A stretch of 64,000 nucleotides of DNA from the NCBI GenBank assembly GCA_014529385.2, contig CM043967.1, positions 82,778,278-82,842,277 of the forward strand, given 5' to 3'. Source of the DNA: Adiantum capillus-veneris (taxonomy: Eukaryota; Streptophyta; Polypodiopsida; Polypodiales; Pteridaceae). Below, in pieces: positions 11,041 to 20,609 of this stretch; position 1 is the stretch's first letter, and each line of letters opens with the position of its first letter. The translations under genes and the position numbers were made by a program. A model generated the notes under the pieces. The model searched no databases. It had not been told where the DNA came from and saw only the letters and a program-made list of their open reading frames with translations.

Positions 11041-11160
11041 AATGAAACACACAATCCAACACACAATGCTCACATAGAAAATTGTTAAGCACAACAGTCA
11101 ACATGCATGGCAATACCGCCAAATGTGTTAGTGATGGTTGATTCCTCGAAGGTCAACATC

Positions 11161-11370
11161 AAATGGACCGGCGGGATCGCCAAATGTGTTGTGGTCCTTC
11201 AACACATGGAAAACTCACTCTGCATAACCTCGTACATCATACACAGAATTCATTTTACTCATAACAAGAGATTATATACAGATAACTTGAGAGTGAATAG
11301 AACACAACACAAAATAAGGCTCAATGCCAATGAATGAGTCTTCGGCATAGATGAAAAAGAGGTTTTAGTT
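11161..11370 (-). repeat. Probable 5' LTR end and primer-binding site of element C
   Basis: On the minus strand an LTR-like end GGACCACAACACA is followed by TTTGGCGATCCCGCCGGTCC (plus 11165-11184), which fits a primer-binding site of the TGGCGA type. The LTR would extend right from 11185. No partner LTR is available, because the 3' end of C is lost, so the outer boundary is uncertain. A second partial copy of CGCCAAATGTGTT at about 11117-11129 may be a local duplication. Confidence 0.4.
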
Positions 11371-11681
11371 TTCCTACTACCTTAGACGCATGGAAGCACT
11401 ATCGATTGGGGACGATATACTTCAGTCTTTACCTTTGCTTTACCTTTTTCCGTGATGGTTGGTTGCTCCTTTTTTTCATTGACTTGAGGTGCTTTTGGGG
11501 TTTTTGATGGTGTTGTTACTGAAGATTTTCCTTGCAGTTGAAAGAAGATGTTCCTCTAGCTTTCTATTAGGATCAGACTGTCTTTGATATAATGGGAGTC
11601 AATTATGTGGAAAGTATCCTTATACTCCCCAATACTCAACTTGAGTACGGCTTCTACCACTCCGAAGCTAGAAATTTTCGT
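11371..11681 (-). pseudogene. Coding fragment interrupted by element B (left half), retropepsin-like
   Basis: The minus strand from 11681 encodes KISSFGVVEAVLKLSIGEYK then DTFHIIDSHYIKDSLIL and a stop near 11556. The alternating hydrophobic pattern resembles the second half of a retropepsin. The frame joins the one on the far side of element B (19413-19515) in phase once the element and one 4-bp duplication are removed. The rest of this stretch, to 11371, is low-complexity K/P-rich coding-like sequence. The parent element is not identified and may or may not be element C. Confidence 0.4.
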
Positions 11682-12839
11682 TGTGAGCGGGATGAAAACA
11701 CACAAAGCACCTCTATAACGACCCGACACACACTCTTGGTAAGATACACACACACACACTATGGGGCACCACTCGGCTTACACAACACACCTGGCCGAGA
11801 CAGGGAACACACCTTTGGAGTGAGAGGAGACAGACTATCCACTTGCCCACTCCACACAAATACACACACACACACACACACCCAAAAAACTCAGCTCAAA
11901 AGAGGAGAATTTCTGTTGTTTAGATACAATTGAGCTTGGGCCTGAGCTTGGGCCAACACTAATGGCGCAAATAGCTCACACAATATGGGTAAAAGATACC
12001 AGATACAATCACAAATTGGAGCAGAAGCTTCGCTCATAGGAGAAACTTACACAGCCAAAACATCAGAAAATGAGTGAGGAATTTGGAAAAATAGACTGCG
12101 CCATCACGTCCAGAACGGCCCAAAACCCCAGTCTACAATGTCAAAGTGCTCAAATCCGACATCGGATGAGCAGTTTACGGCCAAAACAGGCTCCAAAAAC
12201 CCCAAAAACACACCTACGGCTGTTCCTCCTCTCTTCTCCACGTTTTTTATGGTCTTCTCTCTATTTTTTCAGTTCCCACACTTATCATTATTACTTGGGC
12301 ACCCTTGGCTTTTTAGATGACCTCAAACGGACCCCGAACATGCCAAAAACTGACCTCGCAATGCATAGTTGTCACCTTTTTGCATCATCCGCACACCTGG
12401 CACTCAACATTTTTCAATAATGCGTTTCGCCACCACATGAAGTGGCCCCAAAGTATGGTCCTCATGATGACCTTTCTGCATAATTCTCACAAGAAAACAC
12501 CCATGTTGTGTCCGTACTTCTCCGCGTGCAAGTATTGACCCCATTCACCCTCCTGACGCCACTAGATTCCATCTAATGCACCTGCTTACCTCATGTTGTT
12601 GGCCCGCGGATAGCTTCCTCGAGAAGTTTTATGCACTACCAACTCCTCATTATTGTAGAAAAAAACACACCGGTACTGGTAACGATGAAAATCAATGCAC
12701 TATGTACACCCTGTCCTACATGTACACATGTGGGCCCCACGTAACCACCTGGTTATGAAAAATGGGCAAACCTTTATTCGATGCACCATGCATGTGTATG
12801 TACATATACGCAATCCCTTGCCCAAAAAAACTCCTGACA
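11682..12839 (-). repeat. Element B 3' LTR
   Basis: This LTR runs from TGTGAGCGGG to CTCCTGACA and closely matches 18284-19412, including the B-specific block AACATTTTTCAATAATGCG. A short duplication GAGCTTGGGCCT occurs at about 11932-11950. A CA microsatellite lies at 11863-11880. Confidence 0.9.
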
Positions 12840-13097
12840 TAATTTGCCCATCCCCTAGCCTGCTAGATCATTCATGATCAGCAGCAACAAAAAGAGATAT
12901 GAGGCTCGCCTCATCACTGGTCTCCTCATCCCTCACAGACATCACTTGCTCCACAGACAGCTCATCCTGCTCCACCATCATTAATCTAGCATGATACAAT
13001 TTAAGACACAATCCATTTACCCTTGACTTATGTAGAACCCCATCCAGGTTAGCCAACTTATATGTACCATTCGAGAAACACTCCACTCCCGCCAAGG
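12840..13097 (-). pseudogene. Element B integrase C-terminal tail and PPT
   Basis: The minus-strand frame from 13095 reads FSNGTYKLANLDGVLHKSRV then NGLCLKLYHARLM. This resembles the end of an integrase C-terminal (GPY/F-type) segment. An acidic tail and a stop follow (12868). The PPT (plus 12840-12855) abuts the LTR. The catalytic core that should precede it is deleted, with the junction near 13097. Confidence 0.7.
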
Positions 13098-13934
13098 TAC
13101 ACGTCTCAACACGAGATCAGCCCCTTTCATGTATAAGACATCACCAATCAATTTGTACCTGTATGCTCTACGCACAAAACCATACTTCTTAGACTTATGA
13201 ATCTCCTTAGGAATGATTGCTGTTAGCAAAAACTCCTCTTCTTGAGCCAAACTTTCCCGACCATGGTAAAGAGGTAAGTTGGTCCTCAACACAAATAGCT
13301 CCCCAATCATGCCTTGAGCAGCTTCATGTGCCTCCCCATTTAGAGCACGTTCAATGTGTCTGATGCTCTATACTTCAAACTTTTTTAACAGGCCTTTAAT
13401 TCTGAAACACATTTCCTTCAATGAGCTGTTCTTGCTCTTCCACACACCCAACACTTGCTTCACAACTAACAAGGCATCACCTTTTATGCTCAACCTTATA
13501 ACCCCATGCTTCAAAAAAATGTGTAAACCGGCTTCCAAAGTAGCATATTCAGCCTCATTGTTACTATGAGCATCCAATTTGAACCCTCTCTTGCATACTA
13601 GCTTCCCCTCTGGATCATAAAGTGCTATACCCTCTGAAGCCACATCATGGCTCTTTCTGTATGAACCATCAAAGAACAACACATGTGCATTGCTGATCTG
13701 TGGCACTTCTTCAACTACCTTTCTCACCACCTCTTCCTTAACAATAAGGGGATTCTCCTTGTAGGTCAACAAATCAGCTAGGGTAGCCCTTGTACTATCT
13801 TCCACTAGAAAAGAGAACTCAAATTCTTGCAGCTCAATTACCCATTTCTTGACCACATTTGACATGTTAGTGCCATTAATTAACTGTGGCAAAAAGGCAT
13901 AACTCGTCAAGAAAACAAAAGGTCGTGGTAGCAA
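13098..13934 (-). pseudogene. Element B archaeal-type RNase H and integrase lead-in
   Basis: One minus-strand frame runs from 13934 with a single stop at about 13365. After a connection-like start (VVKKWVIELQEFEFSFLVED) a second RNase H appears: AHVLFFDGSYRKS with the first acidic residue, NNEAEYATLEAGL with the second, and IKGDALLVVKQVLGVW with the third. The final Asp region is degraded (NGEAHEAA). This archaeal-type RNase H, additional to the ordinary one, is a known trait of plant Tat-lineage elements. The frame ends in YRYKLIGDVLYMKGADLVLR, the sequence that normally precedes the integrase HHCC module, and is then cut by the integrase deletion. Confidence 0.8.
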
Positions 13935-14144
13935 GTAATGAGGAAATCGTCAACAAGCAAATATTACACTGGCCATCACTAGCTCTACTTCCGAGAATTT
14001 TCTCTCTGCTACCAGCTTCACACGGCTTGCACAATACACTGGCCTCATATAATGGCTGTCCTTCCCCTTTTGCAATAGCATGGCTCCAATGGCATCATCC
14101 CCTACTGATGGATTTACATAAAACACTTGCTCGCAATCAGGAGC
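13935..14144 (-). pseudogene. Element B first RNase H (degraded)
   Basis: Minus-strand translation gives QVFYVNPSVGDDAIGAMLLQ then RPVYCASRVKLVAERKFSEV, the usual gypsy RNase H order, with stops near 14140 and 13945. The Asp normally present in the DAS-type motif is replaced by Asn (VNPS), so this copy looks inactive. Confidence 0.7.
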
Positions 14145-14942
14145 CTACATGGTTGACAACCCCCCTAACACCTCTTGAAACACTTCTTCACACTTGTCAT
14201 CCCATTGCAATGGATCATGCTTTGTCACTTGTTGTAATGGATAAAGGAGCTGTGAAGACAATGGAATAAACCGTGCCATGTACTTCACTTTGTGTATAAA
14301 GGTTGCCAATTGCTTTGTACTCGTAGGTGATGGAAGAAGAATAATAGACCTAACCTTGTCTGGATCAGCCTCAATGCCATTTTCTGACACCATATGGCCC
14401 AATAACTTCACCCTTGGCTGTGCTAGATGACATTTCTTTGGATTTAGTTGTCCTCCGCATTCATCATATCGAGCCAATACCATCTGCAACTTCTCATGGT
14501 GTTCAGCCCTACTGCTATAGACACAGAAGTCATCCATAAAAGCTTTAACAAAACTACCAATGAATGGTTCCAATACCCAATTTGCTCTCTTTCGATAGAA
14601 AGATGTCAACCCAAACGGCAATACTGTGTAGCAATAGCAGCCCCATGGCGTAATAAAAGTTGTCTTTGTGCGGTCTTTAAGAGCAATCTTCAATTGAAAA
14701 TAGCCTGAAAAACCATCACACACACTGTACCTCTCATAACCTGCCACTGAATCCAAGATCTGATCAATGAATGGAAGAGGATATGGGTTCTTCTTAGTGG
14801 ATGTATTTAAGGGTTTAAAATCTACACAAATCCTCCACTTTCCATCCTTCTTTGGACTGACCACTACTGGACTCACCCATTCTGTGGTCTCCACTGGAAC
14901 TATAAACCCTGCCTTCAATAACTTGTCCACCTCTTCTCGCAA
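14145..14942 (-). pseudogene. Element B reverse transcriptase
   Basis: A 265-codon open frame covers most of RT: MREEVDKLLKAGFIVPVETT, VVSPKKDGKWRICVDFKPLN, VCDGFSGYFQLKI, LPFGLT and the catalytic FMDDFCVYS (F-x-D-D variant of YxDD), then LLGHMVSENGIEADP and the thumb. It copies element RNA into DNA inside particles. A short out-of-register stretch after PFGLT (SFYRKR where relatives have N.P.TFQR) suggests compensating indels. The 5' side is separated by a stop at about 14946. Confidence 0.85.
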
Positions 14943-14945
14943 GGC

Positions 14946-15394
14946 TTACATTTTCTCTTGACCCATCCTTCTTAGCCTTTTCCGCACTGTCTTAGCACCT
15001 TCTTTCAGCTTTATATGCATCTCTTCACCCTTGAACCCTCTGATCTCTTCATATGAAGTAATGAACAAATCAGGAAAACTAGCCATCATGTGAAAATATA
15101 TCTCCTTCTCCATAGCTGAGAGGTCTCCACTGATCATTTGTGTCATCAATTCCTACTTCTTTGACAACTAAACTTTGGTTTGCATCAGCCCTTCAATCAC
15201 ATCATAAGGCCCTTCACTTTCATCCTCAACTTCATTTGCAAATGTGATTAAACGAGACCCCTGGATTTCTTTATCCATCAAAAGAAATGCAACATCAGCA
15301 TCCTCATCACTGCTGGTAGTGCTATCACTGTCCTCATCTGTCACCGTGGAAGACTCTTCATCACTAGACCCATCCTCATCTTCATAAAGCTACT
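14946..15394 (-). pseudogene. Element B acidic linker between protease and RT
   Basis: The minus-strand frame shared with RT reads LYEDEDGSSDEESSTVTDED, then DADVAFLLMDKEI, MTQMISGDLSAMEKEIY and GQEKM before the stop near 14946. It matches the acidic linker of element A. Several stops are present. Its role is probably spacing or polyprotein folding. No enzymatic motif is visible. Confidence 0.65.
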
Positions 15395-16180
15395 CTAATC
15401 GTTTCCTTGTGTCCATATTGTATAGCTTCTTGGCACCTGTCTTTCCATAGAGTCTAATCGTACCATGTCGCCAATCTTGAACAACTCCCACTGCACGTAA
15501 CCAGGTCTGCCCAGTATAATAGGATATGCTCCCAACCCTGCTGGCATCACATGAAAATCAACCACTGCCTTTGCATCATATGCCTCCACTTCTAAGCTCT
15601 TTACAACACCCAAGCATTTTACTTTTTGATGGTTTGCCAATCTGATCCGAAACCCTGACACCCCAGTCACTGTAAGACCCATCTTCTCAACGCATGAGTG
15701 TGTTATCACACATATTTGGGCCCCGCCATCAACATAGCCTTGTCCTAAATTTTTCCTTTTGTGCCACACATCTACTATTGGACAAATATCTGGTAGCTCG
15801 TCCATTGCCAACACCTTCACTGGACCTCTCTCTGGCTCTTTCTCCATTGGGTTAACCATCCTCTTCCACTATCGCTTTAGCTCAGGCACCATATCTATAA
15901 GCTGCCCAAAAGTAACATCTCCCTTCCTGCTTGTCAGATCCTCCTTCAAGTCATAGCTTAATTGCCCATCCCCTAGTGGAAAATCTGACACATGAAACTT
16001 TCGACGAGCTCTCGTTTTCCTCTTGGCCTTAACATCCTCACCTTCATGACTCTTTCCCTTCTTCTTACTAGGACCTGGGGCACTTCTTCCTTCCTTGTCC
16101 TCTGTCGTCCTCTTCCCAATAGGCATCACTAGTGTATCCTCTATCTTTGATGCCTTCTCTAAGGTAACCACACTTAACAC
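15395..16180 (-). pseudogene. Element B retropepsin
   Basis: The frame starts MLSVVTLEKASKIEDTLVMP with a Lys/Arg-rich segment (KKKGKSHEGEDVKAKRKTRA). It has one stop at about 15866 (ELKR*WKRM, where A has Q), then the protease with YVDGGAQICVI and YPIILGRPG. A one-base loss in CCTTGG near 15505 throws the 3' end out of frame with RT. The frame differs from that of gag, so Gag-Pol fusion in the ancestor would have needed a frameshift or an intact spacer that is no longer readable. Confidence 0.8.
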
Positions 16181-16250
16181 TTTTGTCTTTCCCTTTTCCT
16201 CCTGGGTTAATCCACTGGTTCCTTCATCTCCCTTAATTTTGATGCCATAA

Positions 16251-17222
16251 TCATGACCTAGTTAGCACTTGTCTTGGAAATGGATACATGTCTCCCCCCA
16301 TCCTTGGTGGCTTATCACACTGTAGGCTGATGTGGCCCAACTCTCCACAATTATAACATGTGGGCGTCTGCCTCCAGAACCTACCATTACTTTGTCCAAC
16401 ACCATTCCTAGGTCTTTCTTCACCTCTTGGCTGATTTGCAAACCTCCGTCGACCTCGATTAGTTCCCACCTGACCTAGCATGTTTAGCCTGATATTCTTC
16501 ATTAAATCTACCACTTGCCTCATGTCTTGCCTTAGCCCATCATCTTGCACAGATGTAGTGACCATTGCTGGCATAACGTGAGGAGTAACAAAAACCACCA
16601 GTTCCTGATGAACCCCTGGCATGCGACCTTGCAAAGAGTCCATAGGTTGAAATTCAGACCTCATGGGCAAAGACTCCACCCCTAACTGGCTCATTTTTCT
16701 CAACTTCCACTCTTTGTTCCTTGCTACCTCCAATGCATCTTCATATGTCCTAGCCTTCTTTAGCCCCACTCTCCAACGTATATTCTCCCAAAGACCAGCC
16801 AAAAACCTGTCCTTCTTTATCATGTCAGGCTTGGGTACTTGTGGTGCTAAGGCCTTGCACATTCGCTCCCATGCCGATGAAAAGTTTCGTATATACGCAT
16901 CTACAGGCTCACCTTCCTTTTGCACTAAAGCCTGTACTTCTTGCCACACTTTGTCATGATCTTCTGTCTTCACAAACTCCACTTCCAATCCATGCCTTAG
17001 ATTGTCCCAACTCAATCTTACAGGTGGATCAGCCACACGCAACTCCTCTTCAAATGCTTTGGACCAAACTCGTGCATCACTCTTCAAACAAATTTGGAGA
17101 AGGCGTAACATCTCCGCCGGGTCATGAATTTGGTTGCTAATGCAGGCAACCTCCATCTTTTCTAAAAAGTCTTCCACATCTTCATCACCTCTTCCATGAA
17201 ACTCCGGATAAGAGAAAGCCAT
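16251..17222 (-). CDS. gag: Element B Gag (intact, 324 aa)
   Basis: The open frame begins MAFSYPEFHGRGDEDVEDFL at 17222. Upstream codons in frame lack an ATG, and element A uses the same start. The capsid-like retrotransposon Gag domain covers roughly residues 1-190 (LRLLQICLKSDARVWSKAFE, DRFLAGLWENIRWRVGL). A linker rich in Q, R and G follows, and one zinc knuckle CYNCGELGHISLQC lies near residue 295. Gag assembles the particle and binds element RNA. It is the only complete coding region left in this element. Confidence 0.85.
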   Translation of the reverse strand: MAFSYPEFHGRGDEDVEDFLEKMEVACISNQIHDPAEMLRLLQICLKSDARVWSKAFEEELRVADPPVRLSWDNLRHGLEVEFVKTEDHDKVWQEVQALVQKEGEPVDAYIRNFSSAWERMCKALAPQVPKPDMIKKDRFLAGLWENIRWRVGLKKARTYEDALEVARNKEWKLRKMSQLGVESLPMRSEFQPMDSLQGRMPGVHQELVVFVTPHVMPAMVTTSVQDDGLRQDMRQVVDLMKNIRLNMLGQVGTNRGRRRFANQPRGEERPRNGVGQSNGRFWRQTPTCYNCGELGHISLQCDKPPRMGGDMYPFPRQVLTRS

Positions 17223-17325
17223 GGCTACCCAAGTTACTATGCTTTGAGAACCCCTTCGAACACATGTGCAATAACCCAAAACTTTTCACTGACTCAACCT
17301 CTAGAAACTTCAATGGAGCTTGACT

Positions 17326-17544
17326 TTAGATAAGGACAAACACATGCACATCAAATGAGTTTTCATAGTTAATCATCGGAATTACAACAGGCAATGGACA
17401 TTCGAGGATCTCTCTTAATCTTCTTGGCCCGAACATAAAGACTATGCGCTGCTGGAAAAAAATCTTCCTGGATACATGAACATTTATTTGGATTCTCTGA
17501 GTTAAATTAAAAGGAGTGAATTGAGGTCCATTTTGATCATCCAT
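17326..17544 (-). CDS. Conserved small leader ORF upstream of gag (element B)
   Basis: This is the counterpart of 4504-4722, starting MDDQNGPQF (72 codons). It ends about 100 nt before the gag ATG and is in a different frame from gag. Four amino-acid differences from the A copy (E/D, H/N, S/L, F/V) compare with about seven silent differences. No known domain. It could be a real accessory peptide or a translation-regulating upstream ORF. Confidence 0.45.
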   Translation of the reverse strand: MDDQNGPQFTPFNLTQRIQINVHVSRKIFFQQRIVFMFGPRRLREILECPLPVVIPMINYENSFDVHVFVLI

Positions 17545-18283
17545 TAAAGTCAACCATGCAACTCCCAAGAAAGCACACCTATCTTATCCTATGATTTTGC
17601 CAAAAATTCATCAGCTTAACAGCATAAATGGCTCAAAAGACCAAAAAACCAACCATCATATCTTGGAAAAATTTTGGCAGAGTTTCCCCAGAAGTAGAGT
17701 AATGTGAACCCAAAATGTAGACTGTATATGTATGCATAAACTGCCAGCAATAGAACTCGAGCATCAAATAGGAATCACTAGTACATAGCCTATGGCGAGG
17801 TCATAAAAAGGGTGCACCAGCTACCTGTATCACCGAAAGGATCTCCACATTTGAGAATCCCCCAGCTCAATAAAACCTCACGCTATCGACCCTCACACAA
17901 AGGCTAATGCAAATCGCGTATAGTCAAGTCTCAGAAATGACTATCTTCCAGACCAAGTCTCAGAAATGGCTGGCACTGCCAAATAAAACCAAGTATGGCT
18001 CCACAAATGCGTACAATGGCAGTTTCCACAAGTAGCGTACAATCCAGCAAACAATGCGCTCAAACAGGCGCCAAGTAATTAGCATACCCACAACAACTGC
18101 AAGTGACATCACTGCTAGTATATCACTGTACTCCAGCTACCTGTATCTGTGTGAATCACCTGTACCTGTTCTTGTCCTTGTAACCTGTAACCTGTATTCT
18201 GCAACCTGTGATCCCGAATCTCGAAGCTTGAAGCTCGAAGCAGAAGGTACTCGAAGAAGATCCTCCGTGGGGTGCCAAAAGAA
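17545..18283 (-). other. Element B leader and primer-binding site
   Basis: This is noncoding leader collinear with element A 4723-5460. Next to the 5' LTR (plus 18258-18277) the minus strand reads TTCTTTTGGCACCCCACGG, the A primer-binding site with a G-to-A change in TGGCGCC. No other signal is seen. Confidence 0.65.
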
Positions 18284-19412
18284 TGTGAGCGGGATGAAAA
18301 CACACACAGCGCCTTTATAACGCCCCGACACACATTCTTGGGAAGGTACACACACACACTATGGGGCACCACTCGGCTTACACAACACACCTGACCGAGA
18401 TAGGGAACACACCTATGGAGTGAGAGGAGAGAGACTTGCCCACTCCACACAAACACACACACACACACCCAAAAAAATCAGCTCAAAAGAGGAGAATTTC
18501 TGATGTTTAGATACAATTGAGCTTGGGCCAACACTAATGACGCAAATAGCTCACACAATATGGGTAAAAGATACCAGATACAATCACAAATTGGAGCAGA
18601 AGCTTCGCTCATAGGAGAAACTTACACAGCCAAAAAAACAGAAAAAGAGTGAGGAATTTGGCAAAATGGACTGCTCCATTGCGTCTGGAACGGCCCAAAA
18701 CCCCAGTCTACAATGTCAAAGTGCTCAAATCCGACATCGGATGAGCAGTTTATGGCCAAAACAGGCTCCAAGACCCCAAAAACACACCTGCGGCTGTTCC
18801 TCCTCTCTTCTCCACGTTTTTTCTGGTCTTCTCTCTTTTTTTGCAGTTCTTACACGTAGCTTTATTACTTGGGCACCCTTGGCCTTTTAGGTGACCTCAA
18901 ACGGACCCCGAACATGCCAAAAATTGACCTCGCAGTGCATAGTTGTCACCTTTTTGCATCATCCGCACACCTGGCACTCAACATTTTTCAATAATGCGTC
19001 TCGCCACCACGTGAAGTGGCCCCAAAGTATGGTCCTCATGATGATCTTTCTGCATAATTCTCACAAGAAAACACCCATGTTGTGTCCGTACTTCTCTGCG
19101 TGCAAGTATTGACCCCATTCGCCCTCCTAACGCCACTAGATGCCATCTGACGCACCTGCTTACCTCATGTTGTTGGCCCGCGGATAGCTTCCTCGAGAAG
19201 TTTTACGCACTACCAACTCCTCATTATTGTAGAAAAAACACACTGGTACTGGTAACGATGAAAATCGATGCACTATGCACACCGTGTCCTACCTGTACAC
19301 ATGTGGGGCCCACGTAACCACCTGGTTATGAAAAATGGGCAAACCTTTATTCGATGCACCATGCATGTGTATGTATATATGCGCAATCCCTTGCTCCAAA
19401 AAACTCCTGACA
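18284..19412 (-). repeat. Element B 5' LTR
   Basis: This LTR runs from TGTGAGCGGG to CTCCTGACA, 1129 bp, and is the partner of 11682-12839. It contains a short CA run at 18452-18468. ORFs inside are LTR sequence. Confidence 0.9.
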
Positions 19413-19993
19413 CCGTTTTAGAACTTGTGTGCACTATGTCCTCTAGCTTGTTGATTGGTGGCTCTCCCATCATGATTGTAACATTTAATGGCCTAGTAAC
19501 TTGTGTGTAATGGAAAATAGCATAAACATAGTGAGCATTTCATTAGAATAGATTCCTAATGAGCATAGCAAGAGTTCTTGGATGGAGAGAGCAACAAAAA
19601 GCATAACACCTAGTTAGATAGTCATGAACAATAATTCAAAAGAGAGAGAATTTAAGCTAATGACAATAGTTGAGGACCGGATTTACATGGAGCCGGTACC
19701 CCCTCCAAAAGGCTTTGTGTTATAGGTTTCCCCCATCAAGGGAGACATTTTACAATACAATACCTTTGTGTTCCTTCAATAACCTGTTACTATAATGAAG
19801 ATGAAAGCTTCAAGCACCATGCACACACTTATAAAACACAACATCAATTCCAATAGGAATCAGGAAAGCCATTGGACTGTTGAATGCTCATTGGACCCCT
19901 TGGGAGACTATCTAATAGTCTTCTAGAGAGCTTAATTTCTATTGGTTCTTTTATCAAGTGTTTATAAATGAACCAAAGTAATTTTACTCTAGC
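19413..19993. other. Flank of element B and left flank of element D1
   Basis: The first 100 bases on the minus strand encode VTRPLNVTIMMGEPPINKLE then DIVHTSSKT, the right half of the fragment interrupted by element B. Beyond about 19520 I see no coding frame. Positions 19670-19790 (GGAGCCGGTACCCCCTCC and TTTCCCCCATCAAGGGAGAC) look like noncoding repeat DNA of unknown class. There is no clear target duplication at the D1 edge (CTAGC). Confidence 0.4.
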
Positions 19994-20609
19994 TGTTAGC
20001 AGCAACTCCGCGGTTGTCACATTGCAGTCGCGTTTGTTGCATTGCAACCACAGGTAAGAGCTCTGCGCAATGACGTAAACACTTCACGGTATTTCGTAGC
20101 TTTTGGCATCGTCGACCCGCAGCCTAATTTCATCATAAGTATCAAAAACTAAGTATAAGCGGGGTATTGGGGCACCATTGCTAAGCATTTAGATGCATTT
20201 TCGATCGAAAACGACTAGGTCAAAAATCCAGTGCTGTTAATAATCGTGATTTTTGCACTTGATCTAAAGTGGGATTTGAGACCATAAGCATGTGTGCTTA
20301 GGTCTTATAAACATGTCCTAGAAGTTTCGTAATGTTTGGATGTCATTTGATGCTATAACGGATGTGATTTGTTTGTCAATGAGTGATTAGCTTTTGGCGA
20401 TTTCAGTCACTTGAGTGTATCCTGAGTTAGATGCGAGTTGTTTGTTGTTTTTCGAGAGAATGACAACCTCTTGTAGACTCTATGCACTAGTTGAGTCAAC
20501 TTCGTCCCATCGATTGACAATTTAATCGTGGTTCTCGCCAAATCTGCAATAAGATAGGAGTGAGATTAGACACCTGAAGATAGGAGTGAGATTAGACACC
20601 CGTCCCACA
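19994..20609 (+). repeat. Element D1 5' LTR, promoter-deleted
   Basis: It starts TGTTAGCAGCAA and jumps straight to CTCCGCGGTTGTCAC. About 305 bp present in the 3' LTR (42170-42477), including the TATAAAAG box, are absent. The R/U5 half is complete, with a splice-donor consensus CAG|GTAAGAG at 20051-20060 and a degenerate palindrome half GTTAATAATCGTGATTT near 20237. The deletion would abolish transcription from this LTR. Confidence 0.85.

Larger units (their letters stand above)
6610..11370 (-). mobile_element. Element C: old degenerate Ty3/gypsy element
   Basis: On the minus strand the order gag (zinc knuckle), protease, RT, RNase H, connection, integrase is readable through many stops and frameshifts. 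This is the domain order of Ty3/gypsy and not of Ty1/copia. The integrase continues at 959-1064 beyond element A. A 5' LTR end and primer-binding site can be proposed near 11161-11185. The 3' LTR is lost. C is the oldest identifiable element on this side, because A is inserted in it. Confidence 0.85.
11682..19412 (-). mobile_element. Element B: Tat-like retrotransposon with dual RNase H
   Basis: The LTRs are 11682-12839 and 18284-19412, in the same family as element A. The flanking 4-mers are TCGT (11678-11681) and CCGT (19413-19416), a 4-bp duplication with one change. Minus-strand order is PBS, leader with small ORF, gag, protease, acidic linker, RT, RNase H, a second archaeal-type RNase H, integrase remnant, PPT. 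It is the more complete of the two A/B copies but has stops, a protease-RT frameshift and no integrase core. Confidence 0.92.
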
